Source: an uncultured Muribaculum sp.
GTDB lineage: Bacteria > Bacteroidota > Bacteroidia > Bacteroidales > Muribaculaceae
DNA: 64,000 bases
NCBI GenBank assembly: GCA_910578785.1
Contig: CAJTSJ010000007.1
Coordinates: 28,643-92,642 of the forward strand
Direction: 5' to 3'
Positions 8,903 through 16,749 of the stretch are shown here, in pieces. Each line of letters begins with the position of its first letter. Position 1 is the stretch's first letter. A program made the translations under genes and the position numbers. The notes under the pieces are model-generated. The model saw nothing but the letters and a program-made list of their open reading frames with translations. It was not told where the DNA came from and did not search any database.

Positions 8903-10429
8903 ATGAATATTAAACATTATATGATGGCCACGCTCGTCATGTTGTCGGCTTGCTTTATGTCAAGCTGTAAGGACGATGACGGCGATTCAATGTCAAAAGC
9001 TGTTCTTGCCAGTGCTTCTAATTTGACATTCGAAGGAACCGGAGCCACTTCTCAGATAATTACCGTTTATTCTGATGCCAATTGGGTAGCGGATGTTCCG
9101 GAATGGATAACTATTTCTCCTACCACTGGTTCTGCCGGTACCACTGATGTTACGGTTTCTGTAGTGGATAACCTTCGTGAGGGCACACTTGACAATCCTC
9201 GCAAGGCCGAACTTATTTTTAGAGGCAATACTCTTGCAAGCCGTGCTATTGTATTGGTGAACCAGAATGGAGATAAATATCGTGATTGCAAGACTGTTAC
9301 GGTAGGACAACTTTACGATTTGGAAAATGAGGCTTATATAGCTGTTTCTAACGCCATTGTCGTGGCAAAGAGTAACAACGGCTTTGTAATCTCAGACAAT
9401 GATTTCAAATCATATATTCTGGTACAGAGTGATGCGGCAGTCAATAAGGGAGACAAGGTAAATATGCTTTGTCAGAAGCTTATGGATAGTAGCTCGCTTG
9501 CCTATGTGGAAGCTGATGAAGTGGCGGTGGTGTCTTCGGATAATGAGGTTGCACTGCCTGAGGCGGCTGATATTACAGACAGAATAGATGTATACTCGTC
9601 CGACAAACGAGATTTCATATCTGTTGAAGGCTTGTTCAGCAACAATACCGTTTCAGTTTCTGGTGCTAAACTTTCTGTGTCAGTCGAGAGTGCTCCGGAA
9701 GAATTGGCTGCCCTTAACGGTCACTTTGTGAAGGTAAATGGCTATTATGCAGGTGTTGCATCTCCTGTATTGAAATTGACCTATAATGCTGTCGAAGACC
9801 TTGGTGAGGCTCAGAACATCTACTTTACTGAAGACTTCGAATGGCTTGCTCCGTGGTCGGCTATTGGTAATGGCGCTCCTGCCGGTCAGACTGTCGAAAA
9901 GAATGCCGATGACAACGCCCTTCAGCTGGCTACCCCGAAGATTGATGGCATAAGTGCTTATGATGCCCTCATAAATAAGGGATATGTGATTCCGATTGTT
10001 CGCGATGCATCTAAGGCAGAGCGTAAACCGGGTGCACAGACTTATTTGCAGACTAACTATCTTAAGTTTGGTTTGACAGGTTACCAGTCCGGTTTGACAT
10101 TGCCTTCAATTAAGGATATCGCCGCTGGTGCTAATGTGCATATTGCATTCCAGTGGAGCCCCATGTTTCAGGGTTCCGGCACAAAAGATCCTACTACTCT
10201 TATTGTTGTTGTTAAGAACGGTGATGATGAGATGGTATTTGATGTCGCTCCTCATGGAATCGGCAAAGAAGATCCTTTGAAATGGATTGATGCAGATATC
10301 GAGCTTACTGGTGCTACTTTTGATGAGAATACAAGAATCACTATTCGAAATTCTGATGATCAGTGGCCGCATTCAGGCGCACGTCGTTGGTTCCTTGACA
10401 ACATCAAGGTTTATAGCCCGATGATGTAA
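8903..10429 (+). CDS. surface lipoprotein with BACON domain, SusCD-associated
   Basis: A 508-residue putative surface lipoprotein (lipobox FMSSCKDDDG). Residues about 35-122 form a BACON-like domain: VYSDANWVADVPEWITISP followed by an Ig-like strand pattern ending VLVNQNG. The middle (about 125-300) resembles the DUF5689/OB-like region common in Bacteroidetes SusD-adjacent lipoproteins. The C-terminal ~200 residues look like a jelly-roll or choice-of-anchor-type domain with the closing RRWFLDNIKVYSP. Such proteins are usually accessory ligand-binding (SusE/F-like) components. It is 33 bases after susD and ends the operon. The ligand is unknown. Confidence 0.75.
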   Translation: MNIKHYMMATLVMLSACFMSSCKDDDGDSMSKAVLASASNLTFEGTGATSQIITVYSDANWVADVPEWITISPTTGSAGTTDVTVSVVDNLREGTLDNPRKAELIFRGNTLASRAIVLVNQNGDKYRDCKTVTVGQLYDLENEAYIAVSNAIVVAKSNNGFVISDNDFKSYILVQSDAAVNKGDKVNMLCQKLMDSSSLAYVEADEVAVVSSDNEVALPEAADITDRIDVYSSDKRDFISVEGLFSNNTVSVSGAKLSVSVESAPEELAALNGHFVKVNGYYAGVASPVLKLTYNAVEDLGEAQNIYFTEDFEWLAPWSAIGNGAPAGQTVEKNADDNALQLATPKIDGISAYDALINKGYVIPIVRDASKAERKPGAQTYLQTNYLKFGLTGYQSGLTLPSIKDIAAGANVHIAFQWSPMFQGSGTKDPTTLIVVVKNGDDEMVFDVAPHGIGKEDPLKWIDADIELTGATFDENTRITIRNSDDQWPHSGARRWFLDNIKVYSPMM

Positions 10430-10456
10430 ATCGTAGCTCATAACCAATTCTAAATA

Positions 10457-10502
10457 GGCGCGGGGGCCTGCCGATTGCGGCAGACTCCCGCCATTTTTTT
10501 TT
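10457..10502 (+). terminator. Rho-independent terminator of the SusCD operon
   Basis: A GC-rich hairpin (10457-10492, arms with GGGCCTGCCG and CGGCAGACTCCC) is followed by a run of nine T (10494-10502). It lies 28 bases after the lipoprotein stop. Confidence 0.85.
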
Positions 10503-10509
10503 GTCGGGG

Positions 10510-10540
10510 TTGTCGTTGTGGGCGAATTGAATTAATTTTG
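10510..10540 (+). promoter_or_regulatory. promoter abutting the ATP-grasp-like gene
   Basis: TTG at 10510-10512, a 20-base spacer and TAATTTTG at 10533-10540. Only seven bases separate the -7 element from the ATG at 10548, so the transcript would be leaderless or nearly so. Confidence 0.55.
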
Positions 10541-10547
10541 CAGAGTC

Positions 10548-11678
10548 ATGGCAAATGTTCATTTGTTTAATCCGGAAAATGATGTGGCCTTGGGCTATTG
10601 GAAAAACTGCTTTACGCTCTCGCCGCTTGTGAGGTCGCTTCACGGCGACGGCGCGTCGCTTCCGATGTGGTATGCCTCTGCCGGCGACTTTGTGTTTGAC
10701 CCCCAGGCGTCGGCGACTCCAGAATGGTATGGTGAGGCGGCGCGGAGGTTCGGTCTTGACGTAACGGTGGAAGGCTGTGTGCCTTCGGGATTGAAAGGCG
10801 TGCCGTGGGGATGGTCGTACGATGCGTGCCGTCAGCTTCGGGAAATAGGCGCCGAGGTTCCGGACCGGGAGAGGATGGAGCGTCACAGACTGTTGAGCCA
10901 TCGCCGGCTGACTGCTGAGGTAATGACGCGTCTGCGCGTAATGTTGCCGTTTGCAGTTCCTGAAGTTCCGCACGAGGCGGATTCTGTTAAAGAGGTCATG
11001 CGCAAATTCGGAGAGTGGGGCGGACGTATTTTTGTCAAGTCGCCCTGGTCAAGCAGCGGCCGCGGTGTGGTGTACGTAGATAAATGGACCGATATGGCCG
11101 AGGCGCGTGTCAGGAATATGATTTGCCGGCAGGGCAGTGTGATGTGCGAACCTGCCGTGGACAAGCGCCGTGATTTTGCCATGGAATTCCATTCCGACGG
11201 CCGTCGGGTGGTGTGGGTGGCCTATTCGCTTTTTTTTAACGGACACGGTGCTTCGTATGCCGGCAATATCCTTGCCCCTGACCAAGAACTTGAGTCCATG
11301 CTGATTGCAGACGGGGCCGACAAGGAGCGTCTGGATGCAATCAGGAACGCACTGACGGAAATTTTCCGCGACATGATAGCTCCGTACTACGAGGGATATT
11401 TCGGGGTCGACATGATGATAGGCGCTGACGGCATGATAGTGCCGTGCGTGGAGGTCAACCTCCGCATGACTATGGGCGTTGTCGCCGCATTGTGGCGCGA
11501 CAGGTATCTGTCGGATGGCAGCAGAGGACGTTATTTCGTAGGTATGAGGCAATCTCAGTCGTCGTCGCCTGCCGGGATGTCGGTAAGGGACGGCCGTCTG
11601 GTAAGCGGCCGGATGTGCCTTACTCCTCCGAGGCGTGACGGAAAATTTGAATTTGTGGTCGAGGTGTCAGAACTTTAG
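10548..11678 (+). CDS. ATP-grasp-like protein of unknown function
   Basis: A 376-residue cytosolic protein of a family found in Bacteroidales without a named function. Two stretches suggest an ATP-grasp fold. GRIFVKSPWSSSGRGVVYVD (about residues 160-180) looks like the nucleotide-binding lysine strand and glycine-rich loop. VPCVEVNLRMTMG (about 300-312) looks like the magnesium-binding Glu-x-Asn strand. The N-terminus (HLFNPENDVALG) is conserved in homologues I recognise. ATP-grasp enzymes usually ligate a carboxylate to an amine or thiol; no substrate can be assigned. It stands alone on the plus strand, and its last 12 bases overlap the 3' end of maf on the other strand. Confidence 0.7.
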   Translation: MANVHLFNPENDVALGYWKNCFTLSPLVRSLHGDGASLPMWYASAGDFVFDPQASATPEWYGEAARRFGLDVTVEGCVPSGLKGVPWGWSYDACRQLREIGAEVPDRERMERHRLLSHRRLTAEVMTRLRVMLPFAVPEVPHEADSVKEVMRKFGEWGGRIFVKSPWSSSGRGVVYVDKWTDMAEARVRNMICRQGSVMCEPAVDKRRDFAMEFHSDGRRVVWVAYSLFFNGHGASYAGNILAPDQELESMLIADGADKERLDAIRNALTEIFRDMIAPYYEGYFGVDMMIGADGMIVPCVEVNLRMTMGVVAALWRDRYLSDGSRGRYFVGMRQSQSSSPAGMSVRDGRLVSGRMCLTPPRRDGKFEFVVEVSEL

Positions 11679-12251
11679 AAGCTCGTTGTAGAGCCGGTGC
11701 ACGGGAAGTCCCATAACGTTGTAGTAGCTTCCGTGGATTCCGCGTATGCCCACGGCGCCGATCCATTCCTGGATTCCGTATGCGCCCGCCTTGTCGAGCG
11801 GTTTGAACGTGTCGACATAGTAGTCAATCACTTCATCGGACAGAGGGGCAAACTCCACTGCGGTCGACACGGAAAATGTGCTTGTCTTATGCAGTGTCGA
11901 CAGGGTGACTCCGGTGACCACTTTGTGCGTGCGCCCCGAAAGCTTGTGGAGCATCGACCTGGCATGTTCCGATGATTCAGGTTTCCCCAGTATTTCTCCG
12001 TCGAGTATCACGATGGTGTCGGCGGTAATAATCAGTTGCCCTTCCGCCATCAGAGGCGCGTACGCCTCGCCCTTTTTTAGTGAAAGGTATGAGGGCACCT
12101 CTTCCGGGGCAAGGAGTTCCGGATAGGTCTCGTCGACTTCGATTCCGTCGGCTATGCCGAACTTCAGGTTGAGCATCTCGAGAAGCTCTCTGCGCCGCGG
12201 CGAGTGGCTTGCGAGCAGTATGTCGTATTTTATATCAAGAGGATTGGTCAT
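11667..12251 (-). CDS. maf: Maf-family nucleotide pyrophosphatase
   Basis: A 194-residue Maf/YhdE-type protein that hydrolyses non-canonical or excess nucleoside triphosphates (dTTP/UTP type) to monophosphate plus pyrophosphate. Visible motifs are LASHSPRRRELL at the N-terminus, EVDETYPE, ITADTIVILDGEILGKP and the C-terminal DKAGAYGIQEW and GSYYNVMGLPV. Length is standard. It is the last gene of a compact minus-strand block, 34 bases after the KdsC-like gene. Confidence 0.93.
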   Translation of the reverse strand: MTNPLDIKYDILLASHSPRRRELLEMLNLKFGIADGIEVDETYPELLAPEEVPSYLSLKKGEAYAPLMAEGQLIITADTIVILDGEILGKPESSEHARSMLHKLSGRTHKVVTGVTLSTLHKTSTFSVSTAVEFAPLSDEVIDYYVDTFKPLDKAGAYGIQEWIGAVGIRGIHGSYYNVMGLPVHRLYNELLKF

Positions 12252-12285
12252 GTGAGTGGGGGAGTTTTCGGTTTTTAGCGGGATG

Positions 12286-12810
12286 TTACCAGCCGAAGGC
12301 TTTCGCGTCGTTCATCCACAGTCCTTGGGCTTTGAGAATCTCTTCGAGCAGGTCGCGCGCCACTCCGTGGCCTCCGTTGACGGGCGATATGTAGCGTGCT
12401 ATGGCTTTTATGTCGGATGCCGCGTCTTTTGGAGCTACCGACAGCCCTACCGAGGTCATGGGTTGATAGTCGGGAATGTCGTCGCCTACAAACGCCGTCT
12501 CCTCGGCCGTCAGGCCGTTGTCGGCCATCCATCCGTTGAGTATCTCAATCTTCCGTCCGGCTTTCAGATATACGTCTTTGATGCCGAGAGCTTCGTAGCG
12601 GACCTTTATCGACGGAGTGTCGGCGCCGGTGATAATGGCGAGTTTCAGACCGCGCTTGACGGCGAGCTGCAGTGCGTATCCATCCTTTATGTTGACCATG
12701 CGCTGTGGTGTGCCGTCATGGCCGAGCGGTATGCACGACGGCGAAAGAACACCGTCGATGTCAAACGCCACAGCCTTGATTTTTTTCAAATCGTAGTCTA
12801 TTTTGCTCAT
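12286..12810 (-). CDS. kdsC: HAD phosphatase, KDO-8-phosphate phosphatase (KdsC) type
   Basis: A 174-residue HAD-superfamily enzyme of the C0 (capless, tetrameric) KdsC class, which removes phosphate from 3-deoxy-D-manno-octulosonate 8-phosphate for lipopolysaccharide synthesis. Motif I is VAFDIDGVLSP, motif II is IITGADTPS, and the lysine motif (KAGRKIEIL) and motif III (FVGDDIPDYQPM) follow in order. I use the ATG at 12810 because the protein homology begins there (MSKIDYDLKKIKAVAFD). The longer open frame upstream only overlaps the next gene. ATG and the previous stop overlap as ATGA (12807-12810), indicating translational coupling with the DUF2520 gene. Confidence 0.85.
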   Translation of the reverse strand: MSKIDYDLKKIKAVAFDIDGVLSPSCIPLGHDGTPQRMVNIKDGYALQLAVKRGLKLAIITGADTPSIKVRYEALGIKDVYLKAGRKIEILNGWMADNGLTAEETAFVGDDIPDYQPMTSVGLSVAPKDAASDIKAIARYISPVNGGHGVARDLLEEILKAQGLWMNDAKAFGW

Positions 12811-13589
12811 GTGTTGTCGTTGTTGTGGTAGTGGTTGAATATTGAGTCGGACAGCACGCGGTACAGTTCGGCATTTTCGCCGCCGAGCATGGCTTCGTGC
12901 TGAGCCATGACAGCTTTGTCGCCTCTTCGTGCGGGACCTGTCTGACCCTTTTCCGGCGAAATCTCCATGGCCTTGTCGATTGTGGCCATTATGAGCGAAC
13001 GGAACACCCTGATGTCGAGTCCGTCCTTGTGGAGCAGGCTGTCGGCCCGGGTCCACATATAGTTGGTGAAGTTGCAGGCAAACACTGCCGCTATGTGCAG
13101 GCGCTTGCGCCGTTCTGAGTCGGCATGATGTATTTTTGCCGAGACGAGCCGTGCTGTATCTTCGATTAGGTCAAGGGCTTCTTCAGACGAGGCTTCAATG
13201 AAGAAGGGCACTTCAGACATGTCCACTTCGGTCTCTTTAGAGAATGTCTGCAAGGGATACAGCACTCCGTGTGCTTCCCCTACGCCCGAAAGTGCTTCGG
13301 ACGGAGTGGATCCGGACGTGTGTACCCAGATGCCTTTGTCGAAATTCTTCAGCCTGCCTGTAAGTTGAGCTATGGCATCGTCCTTGACCGATATGATGTA
13401 CAGGTCGGCGTCGCTGTCAATCTCCGACAGCGAGTCAACGGCTTTGGCTCCGACCTTCAAGGCCAGAGTTTGGGCGTTTTCAAGTCTGTGATTGTAAATC
13501 TGGATTATGTCGGCTTTCCCGGCAAGTGCCGAGGCGATATGCGTCGCCACGTTCCCGGCTCCGAGAATCACTATTCGGGGCCGTCTCAT
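12807..13589 (-). CDS. Rossmann-fold DUF2520 protein
   Basis: A 260-residue protein with an N-terminal NAD(P)-binding Rossmann domain (RIVILGAGNVATHIASALAG, residues 4-23) like pyrroline-5-carboxylate or F420-dependent NADP reductases. A C-terminal helical DUF2520 domain follows (HIAAVFACNFTNYMW ... GPARRGD). The biochemical reaction of this family is not established. The start at 13589 fits the Rossmann motif and overlaps the stop of the nitroreductase gene by one base. The tight coupling on both sides places it in one operon with kdsC and the nitroreductase. Confidence 0.85.
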   Translation of the reverse strand: MRRPRIVILGAGNVATHIASALAGKADIIQIYNHRLENAQTLALKVGAKAVDSLSEIDSDADLYIISVKDDAIAQLTGRLKNFDKGIWVHTSGSTPSEALSGVGEAHGVLYPLQTFSKETEVDMSEVPFFIEASSEEALDLIEDTARLVSAKIHHADSERRKRLHIAAVFACNFTNYMWTRADSLLHKDGLDIRVFRSLIMATIDKAMEISPEKGQTGPARRGDKAVMAQHEAMLGGENAELYRVLSDSIFNHYHNNDNT

Positions 13590-14125
13590 CAGCGCTCCTG
13601 CCAGCTTCCGATATGTACTTTCTCCCAGAGCAGTTTTTCGGTGTTCTGGGGCTTCTTGGTCTCGTCGGGGTAGCCGAGAGTGATTATGCATACGGGAAGG
13701 ATGGTGTCGGGCATCTCGAGCACATTCTGGACATAGGTCTCCGATTCGATGTCAGTCGACGTGTAGCGTCCGCGAATCTGAATCCAGCACGAACCTAAGC
13801 CGAGGTCCTGGGCCTGAAGCTGTATGTATGTGGCGGCGATTGCGGCATCCTCTATCCATGGGTCGCTTGCCTCGACGTCAACTGCCACCACTACTGCGAG
13901 CGCGCAGTGGGCTATCGGTCCGGCTCCGCCTTCCTTGCACTTGCTGAGAGCTTCAAGCTTCGCCGAATCCTCTACCAGCACGAACTGCCACGGACGGGAG
14001 CTTTTAGATGTCGGCGCCATAAGCGCGGCTTCAATGATGGTCTTTACTTTATCCGCAGGAATTTCTTCGTCGGTGTATTTTCGGATGCTTCGACGGTTGA
14101 CTATCAGGTCATGAAAATTTTCCAT
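13589..14125 (-). CDS. nitroreductase-family flavoprotein
   Basis: A 178-residue FMN-dependent oxidoreductase of the nitroreductase family. The N-terminal RRSIRKYTDEEIP provides the FMN-phosphate-binding arginines. MAPTSKSSRPWQFVLV and the helix IQLQAQDLGLGSCW are family hallmarks. Members reduce nitro compounds, quinones or flavins with NAD(P)H; the natural substrate is not predictable. It is coupled to the DUF2520 gene (TGATG overlap) and follows the HU/SPOR gene by 12 bases. Confidence 0.9.
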   Translation of the reverse strand: MENFHDLIVNRRSIRKYTDEEIPADKVKTIIEAALMAPTSKSSRPWQFVLVEDSAKLEALSKCKEGGAGPIAHCALAVVVAVDVEASDPWIEDAAIAATYIQLQAQDLGLGSCWIQIRGRYTSTDIESETYVQNVLEMPDTILPVCIITLGYPDETKKPQNTEKLLWEKVHIGSWQER

Positions 14126-14137
14126 AGACTTATGGTT

Positions 14138-15112
14138 TTATCGTTTGCACACCCAGGCATCGGGATAACGCCCGGACTTATTGTAGGAGTTCGCTTCCGA
14201 ATAGGTGGCGCCGGAAGACGCGTATACTCTGAACCTGCCGTCGACTTCGAGCACGCCGAGGCTGTCGGATTCGGAATGACGGCGTATGTAGTCGTCGGCC
14301 AGCGCTTTGGAGGGCAATGACGCTACAACCAGAAAATACCTGTCGTCGGCATTCATTCGCTTGTAGCTGTCGGAATATGCCCTGTCGGCCGTCCGTCCGG
14401 ATATAGAGGAACAGGCCTCTTCCTGGTCGGGGTAGGCGATATTCAGGCTGATGTATGGATTTTCGTCAAAAATCGGAGTGTATACGTCGTCCGGGCTTTT
14501 TGTGATGGTTATCGCCATTGAAGCCCGGTTGGAGCTTTCGTCGACCATAGGGGTTGACAACGCGAATCCGAGCATGAGGAACACGATAATGGATGCGGCA
14601 ATCTGGATAATGTTGCGGCTGACAGGAACGTAGTACAATTCCTTCTTTTTCGATTCTTCGGCTTCGGTAGATTCGGCGGTAAGCTCCGAAAGAGCTTTCA
14701 TGCCGACGGGAGCAAGCCCGGTCAGTCTTGGCGAGACATTGGTGGCCTCGAACGGCTCGAACAAGTATGTCGGCTTGTCTTCGCCGTTTGCGGTAAGTAT
14801 GCCCAACCGTCCTAATGCAAATTCGCTCTGGGCCTGGATGATGCTCTGTATTTCGCGAATCTGTTCGCTGACTATGGCCGAAGCTTCGTCATATGTGATG
14901 TTTTCTTTCCGGGCCACGGAACTTGCGAGAAGTCCGTCGTTGTACACTATTTCCGGATTGAACGACAGGTGGCGTCTTGGGGGGAAGATGCATCCAAGTT
15001 CCTCGTCGATATACGCAGGAGTCCGGTGGGCTATGAGCGCACCGATTCCGGGTATTACTACGCAGTCGTGGCGGAGTATGAGGTATTCAATATGTCCTGT
15101 CAGGGTAATCAC
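14138..15112 (-). CDS. HU/CCDC81-like and SPOR domain membrane protein
   Basis: A 324-residue bitopic protein. Residues about 1-130 form the bacterial CCDC81-type HU domain pair (ILRHDCVVIPGIGALIAHRT, then FNPEIVYNDGLLASSVA and ALGRLGIL). A single membrane span is at about 172-190 (IIQIAASIIVFLMLGFALS). The C-terminal ~75 residues form a SPOR-like domain (YFLVVASLPSKALADDYI ... FRVYASSGATYSEAN) that would bind denuded peptidoglycan at the septum. The HU part would then lie in the cytoplasm. The start is GTG at 15112, directly after a promoter, so translation may be leaderless. Similar proteins are widespread in Bacteroidales and presumed cell-envelope or division related. Confidence 0.8.
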   Translation of the reverse strand: MITLTGHIEYLILRHDCVVIPGIGALIAHRTPAYIDEELGCIFPPRRHLSFNPEIVYNDGLLASSVARKENITYDEASAIVSEQIREIQSIIQAQSEFALGRLGILTANGEDKPTYLFEPFEATNVSPRLTGLAPVGMKALSELTAESTEAEESKKKELYYVPVSRNIIQIAASIIVFLMLGFALSTPMVDESSNRASMAITITKSPDDVYTPIFDENPYISLNIAYPDQEEACSSISGRTADRAYSDSYKRMNADDRYFLVVASLPSKALADDYIRRHSESDSLGVLEVDGRFRVYASSGATYSEANSYNKSGRYPDAWVCKR

Positions 15113-15116
15113 ACTA

Positions 15117-15147
15117 CAAAGATAGTGACTTTCCGCTACATTTCAAA
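15117..15147 (-). promoter_or_regulatory. promoter at the start of the HU/SPOR gene
   Basis: On the minus strand TTTG (15147-15144), 19 bases and TATCTTTG (15124-15117) match the Bacteroides consensus. The GTG start at 15112 begins five bases after the -7 box, where transcription itself should begin. Confidence 0.6.
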
Positions 15148-15250
15148 GCGGGCGGAGTCATATTATTTTTACATATTTTGCGGTCTTTTGTGATTGATTG
15201 ATTTAACATCTTGATATGGTGGAATTTTAAGCCGAATGCTTAATCAACCG

Positions 15251-16732
15251 CTATTTTGACCAGAAAGCCGGGGTGAAGAGTATGAGCACGGTGAACAGTT
15301 CCAGACGGCCGATTAGCATCAGGAATGACAGTACCCACTTGCCGAAATCGGGGATGACATCGTAGCCGATGCCTCCCACGCCTGTCACACCGGCTCCAAG
15401 TCCGATATTTGACACGCAGGAGAACGAACTGAAGAACGCATCGACAATGGGGATGCCTGCCGCCGTCAGTACAATGCCCCCGAAAGCTATGATCATGACG
15501 TATATACACAGGAAGGCTATAACTTTGTCGACCGTTTCAGGCGACATGATGGATCCGTTTATCCTGACGGAACGTATGGCGTTGGGATGTACCGAGCGGT
15601 ACAGTTCATTGTTGGTGTTTTTCAGAAGGTACAGAAGACGGTCGATTTTCGCACCGCCGCTTGTCGATCCGGCACAGGCTCCGAAAAACATCAGCAGAAA
15701 CACCATGGCGAGTACGAACGGTCCCCAGTTTTCGAAATTGTTTGCCGTAAGTCCGGTCGACGACATGGTGGTGATGATCTGGAACAGGGGGTCTATGGTC
15801 ACATCGGTCCAGGAATATGCTTTGCCGCCTACCACGATTGCAATGACAAAGGCGATGAATGATACGGCGATAATCCTTATGTAGGCCACGAATGTGTCGT
15901 TCTGCCAAAGGGCTTTGACATTGCCGTTCATGCTTTTGTAAATCAGGCTGAAGTTGACTCCGCCAAGAAACATAAACAGCGTTACGATGATTTTGATGTA
16001 GTTGGAGTCCCAGTATCCGATGCTGTCGTCGTGGGTTGAGAAACCTCCTGTCGACATGGTCGAAAGCGCATGGCAGATGCTGTCAAATGCATCCATCGGT
16101 CCTATGTACAGTAGCCCGAACAGTATGAGTGTCAGGATTATATATATTCCCCATAGACCCTTGGCTGTCTGGCTTATGCGGGGACGGAGCTTTTCATGCG
16201 TTATGCCGGTCACTTCGGCGTTAAACATCTGCATGCCCCCTGAGTAGTTGAGCATCGGCAGTATGGCAAGTGTGAAAAGTATGATTCCCATGCCTCCGAG
16301 CCATTGGGTCAGGCATCGCCACATGTTTATGCCGTGCGACAGACTTTCGACCGACGGATATACAGTCGATCCGGTGGTGGTAAATCCCGACATGGTTTCA
16401 TAAAAAGCGTCCGTCAGGCCTATCGGCGTGGCGCATAGCATGAAGGGAATCATTCCGAAGAAAGAGAATACCACCCATACCAGCGCGGTCAGCAGAAATC
16501 CTTCGCGTTTGGCCATGGACAGCGATGCCGGCCTGATGCAGAATGTCATCAAGGCCCCGCATCCTACAGTCAGGGCCACGGCCGTAGCAAATGCCCATGC
16601 GTCAGTCTCGTCATAGAGCAGGCATGTCAGCAATGGGATAAGCATGAACGCGCCTTCGACCATCAACAACCATCCAAGCACCCGCAGGAGCATGGGATAA
16701 TTGATTCGCCGTGTGTTGCTGAATATAACCAT
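15251..16732 (-). CDS. trkH: TrkH-type potassium uptake membrane subunit
   Basis: A 493-residue ion-conducting subunit of the Trk/Ktr potassium uptake system. The four pore loops with their selectivity-filter glycines can be read in order: GFTTTGSTV, STMSTGGFST, TTMSSTGLTA and SCVSNIGLGAG. About ten hydrophobic segments surround them, which is the expected topology of four M1-P-M2 repeats plus two N-terminal helices. It lies 17 bases after trkA, and the pair forms the complete transporter with TrkA as the cytosolic nucleotide-sensing gate. Confidence 0.95.
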   Translation of the reverse strand: MVIFSNTRRINYPMLLRVLGWLLMVEGAFMLIPLLTCLLYDETDAWAFATAVALTVGCGALMTFCIRPASLSMAKREGFLLTALVWVVFSFFGMIPFMLCATPIGLTDAFYETMSGFTTTGSTVYPSVESLSHGINMWRCLTQWLGGMGIILFTLAILPMLNYSGGMQMFNAEVTGITHEKLRPRISQTAKGLWGIYIILTLILFGLLYIGPMDAFDSICHALSTMSTGGFSTHDDSIGYWDSNYIKIIVTLFMFLGGVNFSLIYKSMNGNVKALWQNDTFVAYIRIIAVSFIAFVIAIVVGGKAYSWTDVTIDPLFQIITTMSSTGLTANNFENWGPFVLAMVFLLMFFGACAGSTSGGAKIDRLLYLLKNTNNELYRSVHPNAIRSVRINGSIMSPETVDKVIAFLCIYVMIIAFGGIVLTAAGIPIVDAFFSSFSCVSNIGLGAGVTGVGGIGYDVIPDFGKWVLSFLMLIGRLELFTVLILFTPAFWSK

Positions 16733-16749
16733 CTAAGTTAATATTGCGG

